A stretch of DNA of 64,000 nt from Thermomonospora echinospora (GTDB lineage: Bacteria; Actinomycetota; Actinomycetes; Streptosporangiales; Streptosporangiaceae): contig NZ_FNVO01000001.1 of NCBI RefSeq assembly GCF_900108175.1, positions 771,499 through 835,498 on the forward strand. Direction: 5' to 3'. The notes under the pieces are model-generated. The model was not told the origin of the DNA. It worked only from the letters and a program-made list of their open reading frames with translations, and made no database searches. This document shows positions 17,026 through 26,124 of the stretch, in pieces (within the stretch, counting starts at the first letter, position 1; each line of letters starts with the position of its first letter). A program made the position numbers and the translations under genes.

Positions 17026-17508
17026 TCATCGGGCATCGGCCCGGCCGTCGGTGCCCGAGGCGGGCTGGAGGTCGGGGCGGTCGTCGCGGGTGACCCGCCG
17101 CTCGCGGACCCGGAGTTCGCCGTCCACGCGGACGAGCACGTCCGCACAGACGCACATCAGGTGCAGCCGGGCCGCGCCGTCCCGGGGGGTGGCGATGACC
17201 TGGGCGTAGCTGCGCACGTGCAGGGAGCCGTCGGGTTGCGGCTCCACCGTGACCATGCTCAGCAGGTGCCGGTGCACCTCTCCCGCGGCGGTCAGTTTCG
17301 CGAAGGACTCGCGGACGCCCGCCGCGAGGTTCGCCCGCCCCCTGACCGGCTCCGGTGCCGAGGGCGGCGCGAAGACACCGTCCTCGGTGAACGTCGCCGC
17401 CCACTCGTCGGCGGCCCCGGCGTCGAGCAGGTGCATGTGCCGGGCGTAGAACTGCTGGACGTCGGCGTAGACCGCGGCGAGCGGCGGGCCTTCGGCCGGG
17501 ATGGACAC
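17026..17508 (-). CDS. NTF2/SnoaL-like fold protein
   Basis: A 160-residue cone-shaped NTF2-fold protein (DAGAADEWAATFTEDGVF block, then strands ending in RVRERRVTRDD). It starts at GTG 17508 with AGGAGG 6 bases upstream. Relatives in aromatic polyketide clusters act as cyclases or as partners in cofactor-free hydroxylation. It differs from the fourth-ring cyclase SnoaL that I recall, so that role is not assigned. Coupling with the SDR that follows suggests a shared tailoring step. It is the first gene of the long minus-strand transcript running to 9565 and is divergent from the cyclase at 17682. Confidence 0.7.
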   Translation of the reverse strand: MSIPAEGPPLAAVYADVQQFYARHMHLLDAGAADEWAATFTEDGVFAPPSAPEPVRGRANLAAGVRESFAKLTAAGEVHRHLLSMVTVEPQPDGSLHVRSYAQVIATPRDGAARLHLMCVCADVLVRVDGELRVRERRVTRDDRPDLQPASGTDGRADAR

Positions 17509-17598
17509 GGCGCCTCCTGGTGCATCGATCTCATGGCCGGGCGGGGCCGATCGTGCGCGGTGGACCCGGAGCCCCGGTGGAGCTCGGTCGCCGGCGCG

Positions 17599-17627
17599 GG
17601 TTCGAGTGAGGCTCCAGGCGTTCGCTG
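17599..17627 (+). promoter_or_regulatory. SARP-like operator, three heptamers at 11-bp spacing
   Basis: GGTTCGA, GGCTCCA and TTCGCTG follow at exact 11-bp intervals in the divergent gap between the NTF2-fold gene and the ring cyclase gene. The first base lies 83 bases before the cyclase start. Confidence 0.5.
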
Positions 17628-17681
17628 GTGGCGGGGACGACGATCGGGACGTTCCGTGGCGCTCGCTCTCCGGAGGCCCGT

Positions 17682-18461
17682 GTGCGGCTCATCGACCTGT
17701 CATCACCGGTGGACTCCTCGTCCTACGAGCCGGATCCCGTGACGCACGAGGTCCTCACTCCGCGCGAGGGCGCCGTCCATATGAGCTCGGAGATGCGCGA
17801 GCATTTCGGGATCGAGTTCGATCCGGCGGAGCTTCCGGACGCGGAGTTCCTCTCGCTCGACCGGATCGCGCTGACCACCCACACGGGCACCCACGTCGAC
17901 GCCCCCTCCCACTACGGCTCACGCGCCTCCTATGGCGACGGCGTGCCGAAGCACATCGACCAGATGCCGCTGGAGTGGTTCTTCAACCCGGGCGTGGTGC
18001 TGGACCTGACCGACGCCGCCACCGGAGCCGTCGGCGCGGACCGGGTGAAGGAGGCGCTCGACCGCGTCGGCTACACGCCACGTCCTTTCGACATCGTGCT
18101 GCTGCACACCGGGGCGCAACGGCACGCCGGCACGTCGCGCTACTTCACCGACTTCGCCGGGCTCGACGGCTCGGCCGTGCACCTCCTGCTGGACATGGGG
18201 GTGCGCGTGATCGGCACGGACGCGTTCAGCCTGGACGCCCCGTTCGGGGACATCATCGCCAGGTACCGGGCGACGGGGGACCGCTCGGTGCTGTGGCCGG
18301 CCCATTTCGCCGGACGGGACCGCGAGTACTGCCAGCTCGAGCGGCTCGCCAACCTGGAGAGCCTCCCCAGACCCCACGGCTTTCGCGTGGCGTGCTTTCC
18401 CGTGAAGATCGCCGGGGGCGGTGCGGGCTGGACGCGCGCGGTCGCCGTCCTCGACGACTGA
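17682..18461 (+). CDS. Polyketide cyclase, DpsY/SnoaM/AknW type
   Basis: A 259-residue protein of the cyclase family related to kynurenine formamidase, recognised by the metal-binding HTGTHVDAPSHY segment near residue 74 and a second His region (WPAHFAG). DpsY, SnoaM and AknW of this family complete the cyclisation of the second and third rings of anthracycline aglycones. GTG at 17682 is chosen because GGAGG lies 5 bases before it and the protein then starts at the usual RLIDLS. It leads a short operon with the N-methyltransferase and is the clearest anthracycline marker after the PKS core. Confidence 0.85.
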   Translation: MRLIDLSSPVDSSSYEPDPVTHEVLTPREGAVHMSSEMREHFGIEFDPAELPDAEFLSLDRIALTTHTGTHVDAPSHYGSRASYGDGVPKHIDQMPLEWFFNPGVVLDLTDAATGAVGADRVKEALDRVGYTPRPFDIVLLHTGAQRHAGTSRYFTDFAGLDGSAVHLLLDMGVRVIGTDAFSLDAPFGDIIARYRATGDRSVLWPAHFAGRDREYCQLERLANLESLPRPHGFRVACFPVKIAGGGAGWTRAVAVLDD

Positions 18462-18492
18462 CCGCGGCGGACCGACCCGCGAAGGAGACGTG

Positions 18493-19203
18493 ATGTTCAG
18501 CCACGAGCTCGCCGACGTCTACGAGCTGATCTACGAGAGCCGGGGGAAGGACTGGGCCGACGAGGCCGAGCGGACCGGCCGGCTGATCAGGTCGCGGCTG
18601 CCGGACGCCGACTCCCTGCTCGACGTCGCCTGCGGGACGGGGGCCCACCTGGAGACCTTCGGCAAGCTGTTCGCCCACACCGAGGGGCTGGAGCTGGCTC
18701 GGCCGATGCTCGACCTGGCCGTGCGGCGGCTGCCCGGCGTCCGGCTGCACGCCGGGGACATGCGCGACTTCGACCTCGGCCGTACCTTCGACGCGGTGGT
18801 CTGCATGTTCACCGCCATCGGCTATCTGCGCAGCGTGGCCGACATGCGGTCCGCCGTCCGGGCGATGGCCCGGCACCTGGAACCGGGCGGGGTGCTCGTC
18901 GTGGAGCCGTGGTGGTTCCCCGAGCGGTTCATCGAGGGCTATGTCGCGGGCGACCTCGCCCAGTCGGGGAGCAGGACGGTCGCCCGGGTATCGCACTCGA
19001 CGCGGCAGGGGCGGACCACCCGTATGGAGGTCAAGTTCCTCGTAGGGGACTCAACGGGCATCAGGGAGTTCACCGAGGTCGACCTGCTGACGCTCTTCAC
19101 CCTGGAGGAGTACCTGACGGCGTTCGCCGACGCGGGATGCCCGGCGGAGTTCATCCAGGTCGGCTGGAGCGAGCGGGGAATGTTCATCGGCCGTCGGGTG
19201 TGA
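18493..19203 (+). CDS. dTDP-aminosugar N,N-dimethyltransferase (DesVI/TylM1 type), copy 1
   Basis: A 236-residue SAM methyltransferase, the same length as DesVI and TylM1. It shows LLDVACGTGAHLE as SAM loop and the family blocks GDMRDFDLG and EPWWFPERFIEGYVAGD. These enzymes twice methylate the amino group of a dTDP-3-amino (or 4-amino) deoxysugar. The ATG follows AAGGAG by 5 bases. With the 3-aminotransferase at 20272 it would give a dimethylamino sugar such as rhodosamine or nogalamine. A paralogue is at 39190-39933. Confidence 0.9.
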   Translation: MFSHELADVYELIYESRGKDWADEAERTGRLIRSRLPDADSLLDVACGTGAHLETFGKLFAHTEGLELARPMLDLAVRRLPGVRLHAGDMRDFDLGRTFDAVVCMFTAIGYLRSVADMRSAVRAMARHLEPGGVLVVEPWWFPERFIEGYVAGDLAQSGSRTVARVSHSTRQGRTTRMEVKFLVGDSTGIREFTEVDLLTLFTLEEYLTAFADAGCPAEFIQVGWSERGMFIGRRV

Positions 19204-19238
19204 CCCCGCCGGCTCTCACCCCGCCGGTCCGGTCGCGC

Positions 19239-20114
19239 TCACGCCGCCAGCTCGTCGGCTATGGCCATGACGTACTGGCCATAGGCCGACTTGCCGATGC
19301 TCGCCCCGAGCCGATGGCACTGCTCGGCCCCGATGTAGCCCATCCGCAGCGCCACCTCCTCGATGCAGGCGATGCGCACACCCTGGCGTTCCTCCAGGGT
19401 CCGCACGTACATGCTGGCCTGGAGCAGCGACTCGGGGGTGCCGGTGTCGAGCCAGGCGAAGCCGCGGCCGAGGTCGACCAGCCTCGCCTGCCCCCGCTTG
19501 AGGTACGCGTGGTTCAGGTCGGTGATCTCCAGCTCGCCGCGCCCGGACGGGCGCAGATCCCTGGCCAGTTCGAGCACGTCGTTGTCGTAGAAGTACAGCC
19601 CGGTGATCGCCCGGTTGGACCGGGGCCGCAGGGGCTTCTCCTCGATGGACACCAGCCGTCCCGCGCCGTCGGTCTCACCGACGCCGTACCGCTCGGGGTC
19701 GGTGACCGGATAGCCGAACAGCGTGCAGCCGCTCAGGTTCGCGCTCTCCCGCGCCAGCAGGTCGGAGAAGGCGTTGCCGTGGAAGATGTTGTCGCCGAGC
19801 ACGAGCGCCACGTCGTCGTCGCCGACGTGCTCGGCCCCGATGAGGAAGGCCTCGGCGATCCCGCGGGGCTCGTCCTGCCACGCGTAGGTGATGTTCAGCC
19901 CGAGGTGCGCGCCGTCGCCGAGCAGCCTGCGGAACTGCGGGGTGTCGCTCGGCATCGTGATGACCAGGATGTCCCGGATGCCCGCGAGCATCAGCACCGA
20001 CAGCGGATAGTAGATCATCGGCTTGTCGCCCACCGGCAACAGTTGTTTGGAGACCGCGAGCGTCGCCGGATGCAGTCGGGTGCCGTTGCCGCCGGCCAGG
20101 ATTATTCCCCGCAT
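19239..20114 (-). CDS. rmlA: Glucose-1-phosphate thymidylyltransferase
   Basis: A 291-residue nucleotidyltransferase with the [11 protein letters not shown] loop and [15 protein letters not shown] segment of RmlA, plus the conserved VEEKP-like block (IEEKPL) and GFAWLDTGT near the C-terminus. It makes dTDP-glucose, the entry to all deoxysugars of the cluster. It is read divergently from the aminotransferase at 20272, sharing a gap that holds a four-fold SARP-like repeat. Confidence 0.96.
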   Translation of the reverse strand: MRGIILAGGNGTRLHPATLAVSKQLLPVGDKPMIYYPLSVLMLAGIRDILVITMPSDTPQFRRLLGDGAHLGLNITYAWQDEPRGIAEAFLIGAEHVGDDDVALVLGDNIFHGNAFSDLLARESANLSGCTLFGYPVTDPERYGVGETDGAGRLVSIEEKPLRPRSNRAITGLYFYDNDVLELARDLRPSGRGELEITDLNHAYLKRGQARLVDLGRGFAWLDTGTPESLLQASMYVRTLEERQGVRIACIEEVALRMGYIGAEQCHRLGASIGKSAYGQYVMAIADELAA

Positions 20115-20194
20115 GCGTTGTTCACCTCGTCAGTTCGGGAAACACGGCCATGCTATCGGCGGCGCAATTTCGGTCACAAGGCGTCGCCTTCCGG

Positions 20195-20238
20195 ATTGAG
20201 GTGGGTTCGAGCTGTGTGCGAGCGGTGTGCCGTGTGCT
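20195..20238. promoter_or_regulatory. SARP-like operator, four 11-bp repeats with following -10-like box
   Basis: Four consecutive 11-mers start ATTGAGG, TTCGAGC, TGCGAGC and TGCCGTG, in exact register, between rmlA (minus) and the aminotransferase (plus). A TAGCGA box follows 3 bases after the last repeat (20242-20247). TTCGAGC/TGCGAGC closely match the TCGAGC half-site of DnrI and ActII-ORF4. This is the clearest of the six arrays. Confidence 0.7.
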
Positions 20239-20271
20239 GAATAGCGAATACCAAAGGAGGTCGAAAGCGAC

Positions 20272-21384
20272 ATGACCACTCGTGTGTGGGACTATTTGCC
20301 GGAGTACGAGAAAGAGCGCGAGGACATTCTCGACGCGGTCGAGACCGTTTTCTCCTCCGGACGGCTCGTCCTCGGCGCGAGCGTGCGGGGGTTCGAGGAG
20401 GAGTTCGCCGCCTACCACGGCGTGCGGCACTGCGTGGGCGTCGACAACGGGACCAACGCCATCAAGCTGGGCCTCCAGGCGCTGGGCGTCGGCCCGGGGG
20501 ACGAGGTCATCACGGTCTCCAACACCGCGGCGCCGACCGTGGTGGCGATCGACGCCGTGGGCGCCACGCCCGTCTTCGTGGACGTGGACCCCCGGACCTA
20601 TCTCATGGACACCGACCAGGTGGCCGCGGCCATCACTCCGCGCACCCGCTGCCTGCTCCCCGTGCACCTCTACGGTCAGTGCGTCGACATGGAGCCGCTG
20701 CGGTCGCTGGCCGCCGGGCACGGCCTGGTCATCCTGGAGGACTGCGCCCAGGCCCATGGCGCCCGGCACCACGGCCGCCTGGCCGGGACGATGGGCCAGG
20801 CGGCCGCCTTCTCCTTCTACCCGACCAAGGTGCTCGGCGCGTACGGGGACGGCGGCGCGACCATCACCTCCGACGACGAGGTCGACCGCAATCTGCGGCG
20901 GCTGCGCTACTACGGCATGGAGGACCGCTACTACGTCGTCCGGACCCCGGGCCACAACAGCAGGCTCGACGAGCTGCACGCGGAGATCCTGCGGCGCAAG
21001 CTGCGCCGCCTGGACGACTACATCGCGGCCCGCCGCGAGGTGGCCCGGCGGTACGCCGAGGGCCTGGCGGATGTGGGGCTCGTCCTTCCCGAACCGGCTC
21101 CCGGCAACGACCACGTCTACTACGTCTACGTCGTGCGCCACCCCCGCCGTGACGACATCATCGCCGCCCTCAAGGGCTACGACATCGAGCTGAACATCAG
21201 CTACCCGTGGCCGGTGCACACGATGACCGGCTTCGCGCACCTCGGCTACGGGCCGGGCTCCCTCCCGGTCACCGAGCGGTTGGCCACCGAGATCTTCTCG
21301 CTGCCGATGTACGCGTCGCTGAGCCCCGATCTCCAGGACAAGGTCATCAGCGCGGTCCGCGAGGTCGTCTCGACCCTCGGGTGA
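20272..21384 (+). CDS. dTDP-3-keto-deoxyhexose 3-aminotransferase (DnmJ/DesV/SnogI type)
   Basis: A 370-residue DegT/DnrJ/EryC1 aminotransferase with D157 and the PLP lysine K186 in [14 protein letters not shown]. Its start [15 protein letters not shown] resembles DnmJ from the daunosamine pathway closely, so amination at C-3 is likely. It would serve both the dimethylamino sugar and the 3-amino precursor of the nitrosugar. AAAGGAGG lies 11 bases before the ATG. A SARP-like operator precedes it and a perfect 18-bp hairpin follows. Confidence 0.92.
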   Translation: MTTRVWDYLPEYEKEREDILDAVETVFSSGRLVLGASVRGFEEEFAAYHGVRHCVGVDNGTNAIKLGLQALGVGPGDEVITVSNTAAPTVVAIDAVGATPVFVDVDPRTYLMDTDQVAAAITPRTRCLLPVHLYGQCVDMEPLRSLAAGHGLVILEDCAQAHGARHHGRLAGTMGQAAAFSFYPTKVLGAYGDGGATITSDDEVDRNLRRLRYYGMEDRYYVVRTPGHNSRLDELHAEILRRKLRRLDDYIAARREVARRYAEGLADVGLVLPEPAPGNDHVYYVYVVRHPRRDDIIAALKGYDIELNISYPWPVHTMTGFAHLGYGPGSLPVTERLATEIFSLPMYASLSPDLQDKVISAVREVVSTLG

Positions 21385-21399
21385 GGACTCCCGGACGGC

Positions 21400-21440
21400 A
21401 CCAGGGCGGGCCCGGCCTCCACGGCCGGGCCCGCCCTGGT
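21400..21440. terminator. Bidirectional hairpin terminator
   Basis: A perfect 18-bp inverted repeat with a 5-base loop (TCCAC), almost pure G/C, between the convergent aminotransferase and ACP genes. Confidence 0.9.
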
Positions 21441-21467
21441 CGCTCAGGCGTCTCTCCCGGGAGTCGC

Positions 21468-21725
21468 TCAGGACGACTCGGCCGCGGCGTCGTGGACGAG
21501 GGTGAGGAAGGCGCGCGGCGTCGTCGCCTCCGTTACCTGCTCGTCGGGCAGCCGGATGCCGTAGTCGCGCTCGATCCGGCTCGCGGTTTCCAGCATCGCG
21601 AGCGAGTCGTAGCCGAGATCGCTGAACTCCACGTTGAGGACGTCGTCGGCCGCGGCCAGCCCCTCGCCCTCACCGGCGCACTCGCGAATGATCTCCATGA
21701 GCCTGGTCACGGTCAGCTCCTGCAT
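21468..21725 (-). CDS. Type II PKS acyl carrier protein
   Basis: An 85-residue carrier protein with the phosphopantetheine serine S41 in LGYDSLAML and the usual four-helix pattern. It holds the growing poly-beta-keto chain for the ketosynthase pair encoded just upstream. Its ATG overlaps the end of the chain-length factor gene by 13 bp, the standard KS-CLF-ACP order of anthracycline minimal PKS sets. Confidence 0.95.
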   Translation of the reverse strand: MQELTVTRLMEIIRECAGEGEGLAAADDVLNVEFSDLGYDSLAMLETASRIERDYGIRLPDEQVTEATTPRAFLTLVHDAAAESS

Positions 21726-22975
21726 GTCTCGCTCCTTCGCGCGTTGTCGGGAAGCCTGGTGCCCCGCCCGCCGCGGACGACCATCGCGGCGTTGAACCCG
21801 CCGTGCCCGCGGGCCAGCACCAGGGCGGCTGTCAGCGGGACCCGCCGGGGACGCGGCACCAGGTCGATCTCGTAGGCGGGGACGGGCCGGGTCACGTTCA
21901 CCGTCGGCGGGATCACCCCGCGCTCCAGCGCCAGCAGGGCCGTGGCGAGATCGAGCGCCGCGCCGCCGGCGCCGAGCCGGCCGGTCATCGTCTTCGGCGC
22001 GGTCACCGGCACGCCGTACGGACCGAACACCGCGCGCAGGGCCTCGGCCTCGGCCCGGTCGAGGTCGGGCACGCCCGCGGCGTCGGCGAAGACCACCCCG
22101 ATGTCGGCGGGCGCCGCTCCGGCGTCGTCCAGCGCCCGTTCGATCGCCCGGCGCAGCGTCGGCGGACGGCCCGACCCCGGAGGCGGGTCGAAGGTCGCCG
22201 CGTATCCGGCGATCTCGCCGTACCACCGCACGCCGCGCTCGGCGGCGGTGTCCGCGCGCTCCAGGACGAACAGGGCACCGCCGTCACCTGGGACGTGGCC
22301 TGCCGCGCCCTCGCCGAAGGGCAGGTAGGCCCGCGCCGGGTCGCGGGCGACGCTGAGCCGCCCGCTGGTCTGCTGGGCGACCCACCCCCACGGGCACGGG
22401 GAGCCGTCCACCCCGCCGCCGATCATCGCCGGAATGCCGGCGCGCAGGTGCCGCCGCGCCTGGGCGATCGCGTCGAGCCCGCCGGCCTGCTCGGTCACCA
22501 GCACGCCGCTGGGGCCGCGCAGGCCGTGCCGGATGGAGATCTGACCCGTGTTCACCGCGTAGAACCAGGCGAAGGACTGGTAGGCGCTGACGTGCTCGGG
22601 TCCCTTGCTCCACAGCTTCTCCAGCTCGCGGTGGCCGAACTCGAAGCCGCCGGCGGAACTGGCCGTCACCACGCCGGCGCCGTACTCGGGCAGCTCCGCG
22701 GGGACGAGCGCGGCGTCCTGGAGCGCCCAGTCCGCCGCCACGAGCGCCAGGCGGGTCATGTGGTCGGTCTGCGGAAGCAGGCGGCTCGGCAGGTGGTCGG
22801 CCGCGACGAAGCCGTTGATCTCGGCGGCCAGGCGGCTGCTGTACGGCGTGCCGTCGAACCGGGTGATCGGCCCGATCGCGCTGCGGCCGCGCAGCGTGGC
22901 CGACCAGTGCGCGGTCGTGCCGAGCCCGGTCGGGGCGAGCACCCCCATGCCGGTCACCACCGTGGCGGCCGTCAC
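21713..22975 (-). CDS. Type II PKS chain-length factor (KS beta)
   Basis: A 420-residue thiolase-fold protein resembling the ketosynthase beside it, but the active-site Cys is replaced by Gln (Q163 in [10 protein letters not shown]), the hallmark of chain-length factors. It forms the heterodimer with KS alpha that sets chain length and decarboxylates malonyl-ACP. The GTG start overlaps the KS alpha stop by 4 bp (GTGA). Chain length cannot be deduced securely by eye; a decaketide would be expected for an anthracycline. Confidence 0.95.
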   Translation of the reverse strand: MTAATVVTGMGVLAPTGLGTTAHWSATLRGRSAIGPITRFDGTPYSSRLAAEINGFVAADHLPSRLLPQTDHMTRLALVAADWALQDAALVPAELPEYGAGVVTASSAGGFEFGHRELEKLWSKGPEHVSAYQSFAWFYAVNTGQISIRHGLRGPSGVLVTEQAGGLDAIAQARRHLRAGIPAMIGGGVDGSPCPWGWVAQQTSGRLSVARDPARAYLPFGEGAAGHVPGDGGALFVLERADTAAERGVRWYGEIAGYAATFDPPPGSGRPPTLRRAIERALDDAGAAPADIGVVFADAAGVPDLDRAEAEALRAVFGPYGVPVTAPKTMTGRLGAGGAALDLATALLALERGVIPPTVNVTRPVPAYEIDLVPRPRRVPLTAALVLARGHGGFNAAMVVRGGRGTRLPDNARRSETCRS

Positions 22976-24240
22976 CGGTCGTCCCTGTCGACGGCCGACA
23001 GCACCATCGCGCTCTGGAAGCCGCCGAACCCGCTGCCGACGGTCAGCGCGGTGTCGACCCGGCTCTCGCGGGCCCGCAGCGGCACGTAGTCCAGGTCGCA
23101 CTCGGGGTCGGGCTCGTGCAGGTTCGCGGTGGGCGGGATGACGCCGTCCTCGATGGCCAGCGCGCACGCCGCGATCTCCAGGGAGCCGATGGCGCCGAGG
23201 GAGTGGCCGATCATCGACTTGATCCCGCTGACCGGGACCCGGTAGGCGTGCTCGCCCAGGGCCCGCTTGAAGGCCGCCGTCTCGTGCCGGTCGTTCTGCT
23301 TGGTTCCCGAGCCGTGCGCGTTCACGTACGCCACGTCCTGCGGGGACGTTCGGGCCTGGGCCAGCGCGGCGCGGATGGCCTCGGCCATCTCGCGTCCATC
23401 GGCGCGCAACCCGGTCATGTGGTAGGCGTTGGACCGGGTGGCGAACCCGCTGATCTCCGCGCGGAGGCGGGCCCCGCGGCGGCGTGCGTGCTCCAGTTCC
23501 TCCAGCACGAACACCGCGGCCCCCTCGCCGAGCACGAACCCGTTCCTGGTCCGGTCGAACGGCCGGGAGGCGGTGGCGGGGTCGTCCTTGCGCGGCGTGG
23601 TCGCCTTGATCGCGTCGAAGCAGGCCATGGTGATCGGGGAGATGGGCGCGTCGGTCGCCCCGGCCACCATGACGTCGGCCGTCCCCTCCCGGATCAGCTC
23701 GACGGCGTGCCCGACCGAGTCCAGGCCCGACGTGCAGCCGGTGGACACCGTGGCGACCGGCCCCTCGGCGCCGACGTCCCATGCCACCTCGGCGGCGATG
23801 GAACTGGGCACGAAGTGGCCGAACAGGTGCCGGACGGCGTACTCCTCGTCGACGAGGTGCCGCCGTCCGCCGTCGCTGACGACCACGTACTCGCGCTCCA
23901 GGCTCATCGTGGCGCCCACGGCGCTGCCGATGACCACCCCGGTGCGGGACGGGTCGAGGTCCGGTGCGCCGAGCCCGCTGTCGGCCAGGCTCTCCCGCGC
24001 GGACACGACGGCGAACTGGGTGGTGCGGTCCATCCGGCGGACCTGTTGCGGGGACAGCCCCTCGCGCAGCGGGTCGAAGTCGACCTCGGCGGCGACCTGC
24101 GAGCGGAAGGGCGAGGGGTCGAAGAAGGTGATGCGCCTGGTGGCCGTCCGCCCGGCGGTCAGCAGGTCCCAGAAGCGTTTGGTGCCGACGGCCTCGGGTG
24201 CGACGACTCCGATGCCGGTGATCGCGACGCGGCGGTTCAT
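22972..24240 (-). CDS. Type II PKS ketosynthase (KS alpha)
   Basis: A 422-residue ketosynthase with the active-site C169 in [10 protein letters not shown] and the two His motifs [12 protein letters not shown] and [10 protein letters not shown]. Together with the chain-length factor and ACP that follow it builds the aromatic polyketide backbone. The ATG at 24240 is preferred over the adjoining TTG. It follows the anthrone oxygenase gene by 15 bases. No starter-unit KSIII or acyltransferase is visible nearby. Confidence 0.96.
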   Translation of the reverse strand: MNRRVAITGIGVVAPEAVGTKRFWDLLTAGRTATRRITFFDPSPFRSQVAAEVDFDPLREGLSPQQVRRMDRTTQFAVVSARESLADSGLGAPDLDPSRTGVVIGSAVGATMSLEREYVVVSDGGRRHLVDEEYAVRHLFGHFVPSSIAAEVAWDVGAEGPVATVSTGCTSGLDSVGHAVELIREGTADVMVAGATDAPISPITMACFDAIKATTPRKDDPATASRPFDRTRNGFVLGEGAAVFVLEELEHARRRGARLRAEISGFATRSNAYHMTGLRADGREMAEAIRAALAQARTSPQDVAYVNAHGSGTKQNDRHETAAFKRALGEHAYRVPVSGIKSMIGHSLGAIGSLEIAACALAIEDGVIPPTANLHEPDPECDLDYVPLRARESRVDTALTVGSGFGGFQSAMVLSAVDRDDR

Positions 24241-24255
24241 CAATGCTCTCGCCGG

Positions 24256-24612
24256 TCAGGAGCGGGCGGCGGGGCCGTCGCCGGCCTCGGCCAGGGGGCT
24301 TCGCCGGGTCGGTGCGGCCGGTGTGTAGAGGCTGGGCTCGCTGGCGCTGAGCGCCCGGAGGGAGGCCGCGTGCGGCCCGAAACCCGGGGCCGCCACCGCC
24401 GCCCGGAAGGCGGCCTCGTCACGCCACTGCGCGATATTGACGTAACTGCGTTCGTCGTCCACATGGCGCAGCAGCGTGTGCTGGAGGAAGCCGTCCTGCC
24501 GCGCCATGAATTCGGCGGTCTCCGCGAAGACGCGTTCGAACTCGTCGGGCGACGCGTGCACGGTGAATCTGTTCACGAAAGTGACGGTGTCGTCTCTGGC
24601 GTCTTCGTGCAT
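24256..24612 (-). CDS. Cofactor-free anthrone monooxygenase, SnoaB/AknX type
   Basis: A 118-residue ABM-domain (antibiotic biosynthesis monooxygenase, dimeric ferredoxin-like fold) protein. The VTFVNRFTVH start and the YVNIAQW, PGFGPHAASLRALS blocks match SnoaB of nogalamycin biosynthesis. That enzyme inserts oxygen into the central ring of the anthrone to give the anthraquinone without a cofactor. It lies directly before KS alpha in the PKS operon. This is strong evidence for an anthracycline-type aglycone. Confidence 0.9.
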   Translation of the reverse strand: MHEDARDDTVTFVNRFTVHASPDEFERVFAETAEFMARQDGFLQHTLLRHVDDERSYVNIAQWRDEAAFRAAVAAPGFGPHAASLRALSASEPSLYTPAAPTRRSPLAEAGDGPAARS

Positions 24613-24636
24613 CGTGCCTCACTCGCATCGACGGAA

Positions 24637-24665
24637 GGCCGCCCGAACCGATTCGGAGGGCGGCC
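24637..24665. terminator. Intra-operon hairpin
   Basis: GGCCGCCCGAA pairs with TTCGG-AG-GGGCGGCC around a CCGA loop, with a small bulge. It lies between the first two genes of the PKS operon and may end some transcripts or set the ratio of the small first protein to the PKS genes. Confidence 0.5.
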
Positions 24666-24711
24666 GGGATCTCGCTGCCGTCAACGATGTGCGGTCTGTC
24701 TCGCAGGCCGC

Positions 24712-25026
24712 TCAACGCGTGCTGGTCCCGGCCTGTTCCGCGAAGGCCACGGGATCGAATTCGGTCGGCTGGGCCAGCGGAATGACCTCGAACTCCAGAT
24801 GAGGGCTGACGGGATTGGCGTACAACAGCGACAGCAGTTCCTCGTGCGAGCCGACGTCGTAGACGAGCAGCCCGCCGGAGGCGCCCACCCGGACCCAGCT
24901 GTGCTTGATGACGCCCTTGTCGACCAGCGACCTGGTGTAGGCGAAACCCTCGGGCAGCCGGCGGCGGAACTCGTCGGCGCTTATGCCCACCGGGTGCTGG
25001 GTCGCGAGAACGGCGAACAGTGCCAT
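24712..25026 (-). CDS. Small dimeric alpha/beta-barrel-like protein (muconolactone isomerase-like)
   Basis: A 104-residue protein beginning MALFAVLATQHPVGISADEF, with a VDKGVIKHSWVR and a LEFEVIPLAQP segment, which together fit the ferredoxin-like barrel of muconolactone isomerases and related small cyclases. Its exact role is unknown; position as first gene of the PKS operon suggests an early polyketide step such as a cyclase or isomerase. Two adjacent ATGs occur; the second (25026) has AAGGAG at 5 bases and is preferred. Confidence 0.6.
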   Translation of the reverse strand: MALFAVLATQHPVGISADEFRRRLPEGFAYTRSLVDKGVIKHSWVRVGASGGLLVYDVGSHEELLSLLYANPVSPHLEFEVIPLAQPTEFDPVAFAEQAGTSTR

Positions 25027-25087
25027 CATGCTCCTTCGTGCTCTGCGGGTGTGCCCCGGAGTCTGGCGGTCGCCGGTCAGGCGCCCG

Positions 25088-25105
25088 TCGAGCCGCGTTG
25101 GAGCA
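25088..25105 (-). promoter_or_regulatory. SARP-like operator, two heptamers at 11-bp spacing
   Basis: TCGAGCC and TGGAGCA are separated by four bases in the divergent gap between the PKS operon and rmlD-like gene. Read on the minus strand they are TGCTCCA and GGCTCGA, the same orientation relative to the PKS operon as the arrays elsewhere have to their genes. Confidence 0.45.
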
Positions 25106-25197
25106 CATGGCCGGGCGGGAAGGCGAGCCGCGCTCGAAGGATCTGCTAACCGGCCGGGTCACTCTCCTGGCACCGCGGGTTCGCGAGGTGAGGCTCC

Positions 25198-26124
25198 ATG
25201 GAGGCATCCGTTGAACACACTCGACACCGGCCGGGTGCGCGCATGAGATGGCTGGTCACGGGAGCGGGCGGGCTGCTCGGGCACCACCTGCTGGAGTGCC
25301 TGGCGGCCGGCCGGCCGGACGACGCCGTCATCGGTCTGGACCGCACGCGGCTCGACGTCACCTCGCCGCGGTCGGTGCGCCGTGCGTTCGCCGACCACCG
25401 GCCGGACGTGGTGGTCAACTGCGCCGGTTACACGGCGGTCGACGCCGCCGAGGCGCACGAGCGGGAGGCGCTGCGCGTCAACGGCGCCGCACCGCGCCGT
25501 CTGGCGCTCGCCTGTGCCGAGACGGGGGCCAGGCTCGTCCACGTCTCGACCGACCACGTGTTCTCCGGCGAGGCGCGCACCCCGTACGCCGAAGACCATC
25601 CGCCCGCCCCCCGGACCGCGTACGGCCGGACGAAACTGGCTGGGGAGCAGGCCGTGCTGGGTGTCCTGCCAAGGGCGGGCGTCGTGGTGCGGACCGCGTG
25701 GCTGCACGGCGACCGGGGGCGCAGCTTCGTCCGGACCATGATGGGGTTCGCCGCCCGGCATGAGCCGGTCGCCGTCGTGACCGACCAGGTCGGCCAGCCC
25801 ACCTGGGCGGCCGACGTGGCCGAACGGATCGTCCTGCTGGGCGGGCGGCCCGAGGCGACCGGCGTCTTCCACGCCACCAACGCCGGCGCGGCCAGCCGCT
25901 ACGAGCTGGCCGTCGAGGTGTTCCGGCTGGTCGGGGCGGACCCCGGCCGGGTCCGCCCGACGACCAGCGATGCCTTCCCCACGCCGACCCGCAGACCGCC
26001 CTACGCCGTGCTCGGGCACGCGCGCTGGCGCGAACTCGGCGTCGCGCCACCGCGTGACTGGCGCGCGGCGCTCCGGACGGCGCTGGCCCGCGAGGCGGCG
26101 CCGGTCACGCGCTGGTCTCCTTGA
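25198..26124 (+). CDS. dTDP-4-keto sugar reductase, RmlD family
   Basis: A 308-residue extended SDR (293 if started at ATG 25243) with TGAGGLLGHHL, the STDHVFSG block, YGRTKLAGE as Tyr/Lys pair and WLHGDRGRSFVRTM as in RmlD. It reduces the 4-keto group of a dTDP-sugar, as dTDP-4-keto-rhamnose reductase does, so a rhamnose-type neutral sugar may be made. GAGGTGAGG before 25198 supports the longer start; family alignment supports the shorter. It overlaps the convergent SDR gene by 20 bp. Confidence 0.85.
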   Translation: MEASVEHTRHRPGARMRWLVTGAGGLLGHHLLECLAAGRPDDAVIGLDRTRLDVTSPRSVRRAFADHRPDVVVNCAGYTAVDAAEAHEREALRVNGAAPRRLALACAETGARLVHVSTDHVFSGEARTPYAEDHPPAPRTAYGRTKLAGEQAVLGVLPRAGVVVRTAWLHGDRGRSFVRTMMGFAARHEPVAVVTDQVGQPTWAADVAERIVLLGGRPEATGVFHATNAGAASRYELAVEVFRLVGADPGRVRPTTSDAFPTPTRRPPYAVLGHARWRELGVAPPRDWRAALRTALAREAAPVTRWSP

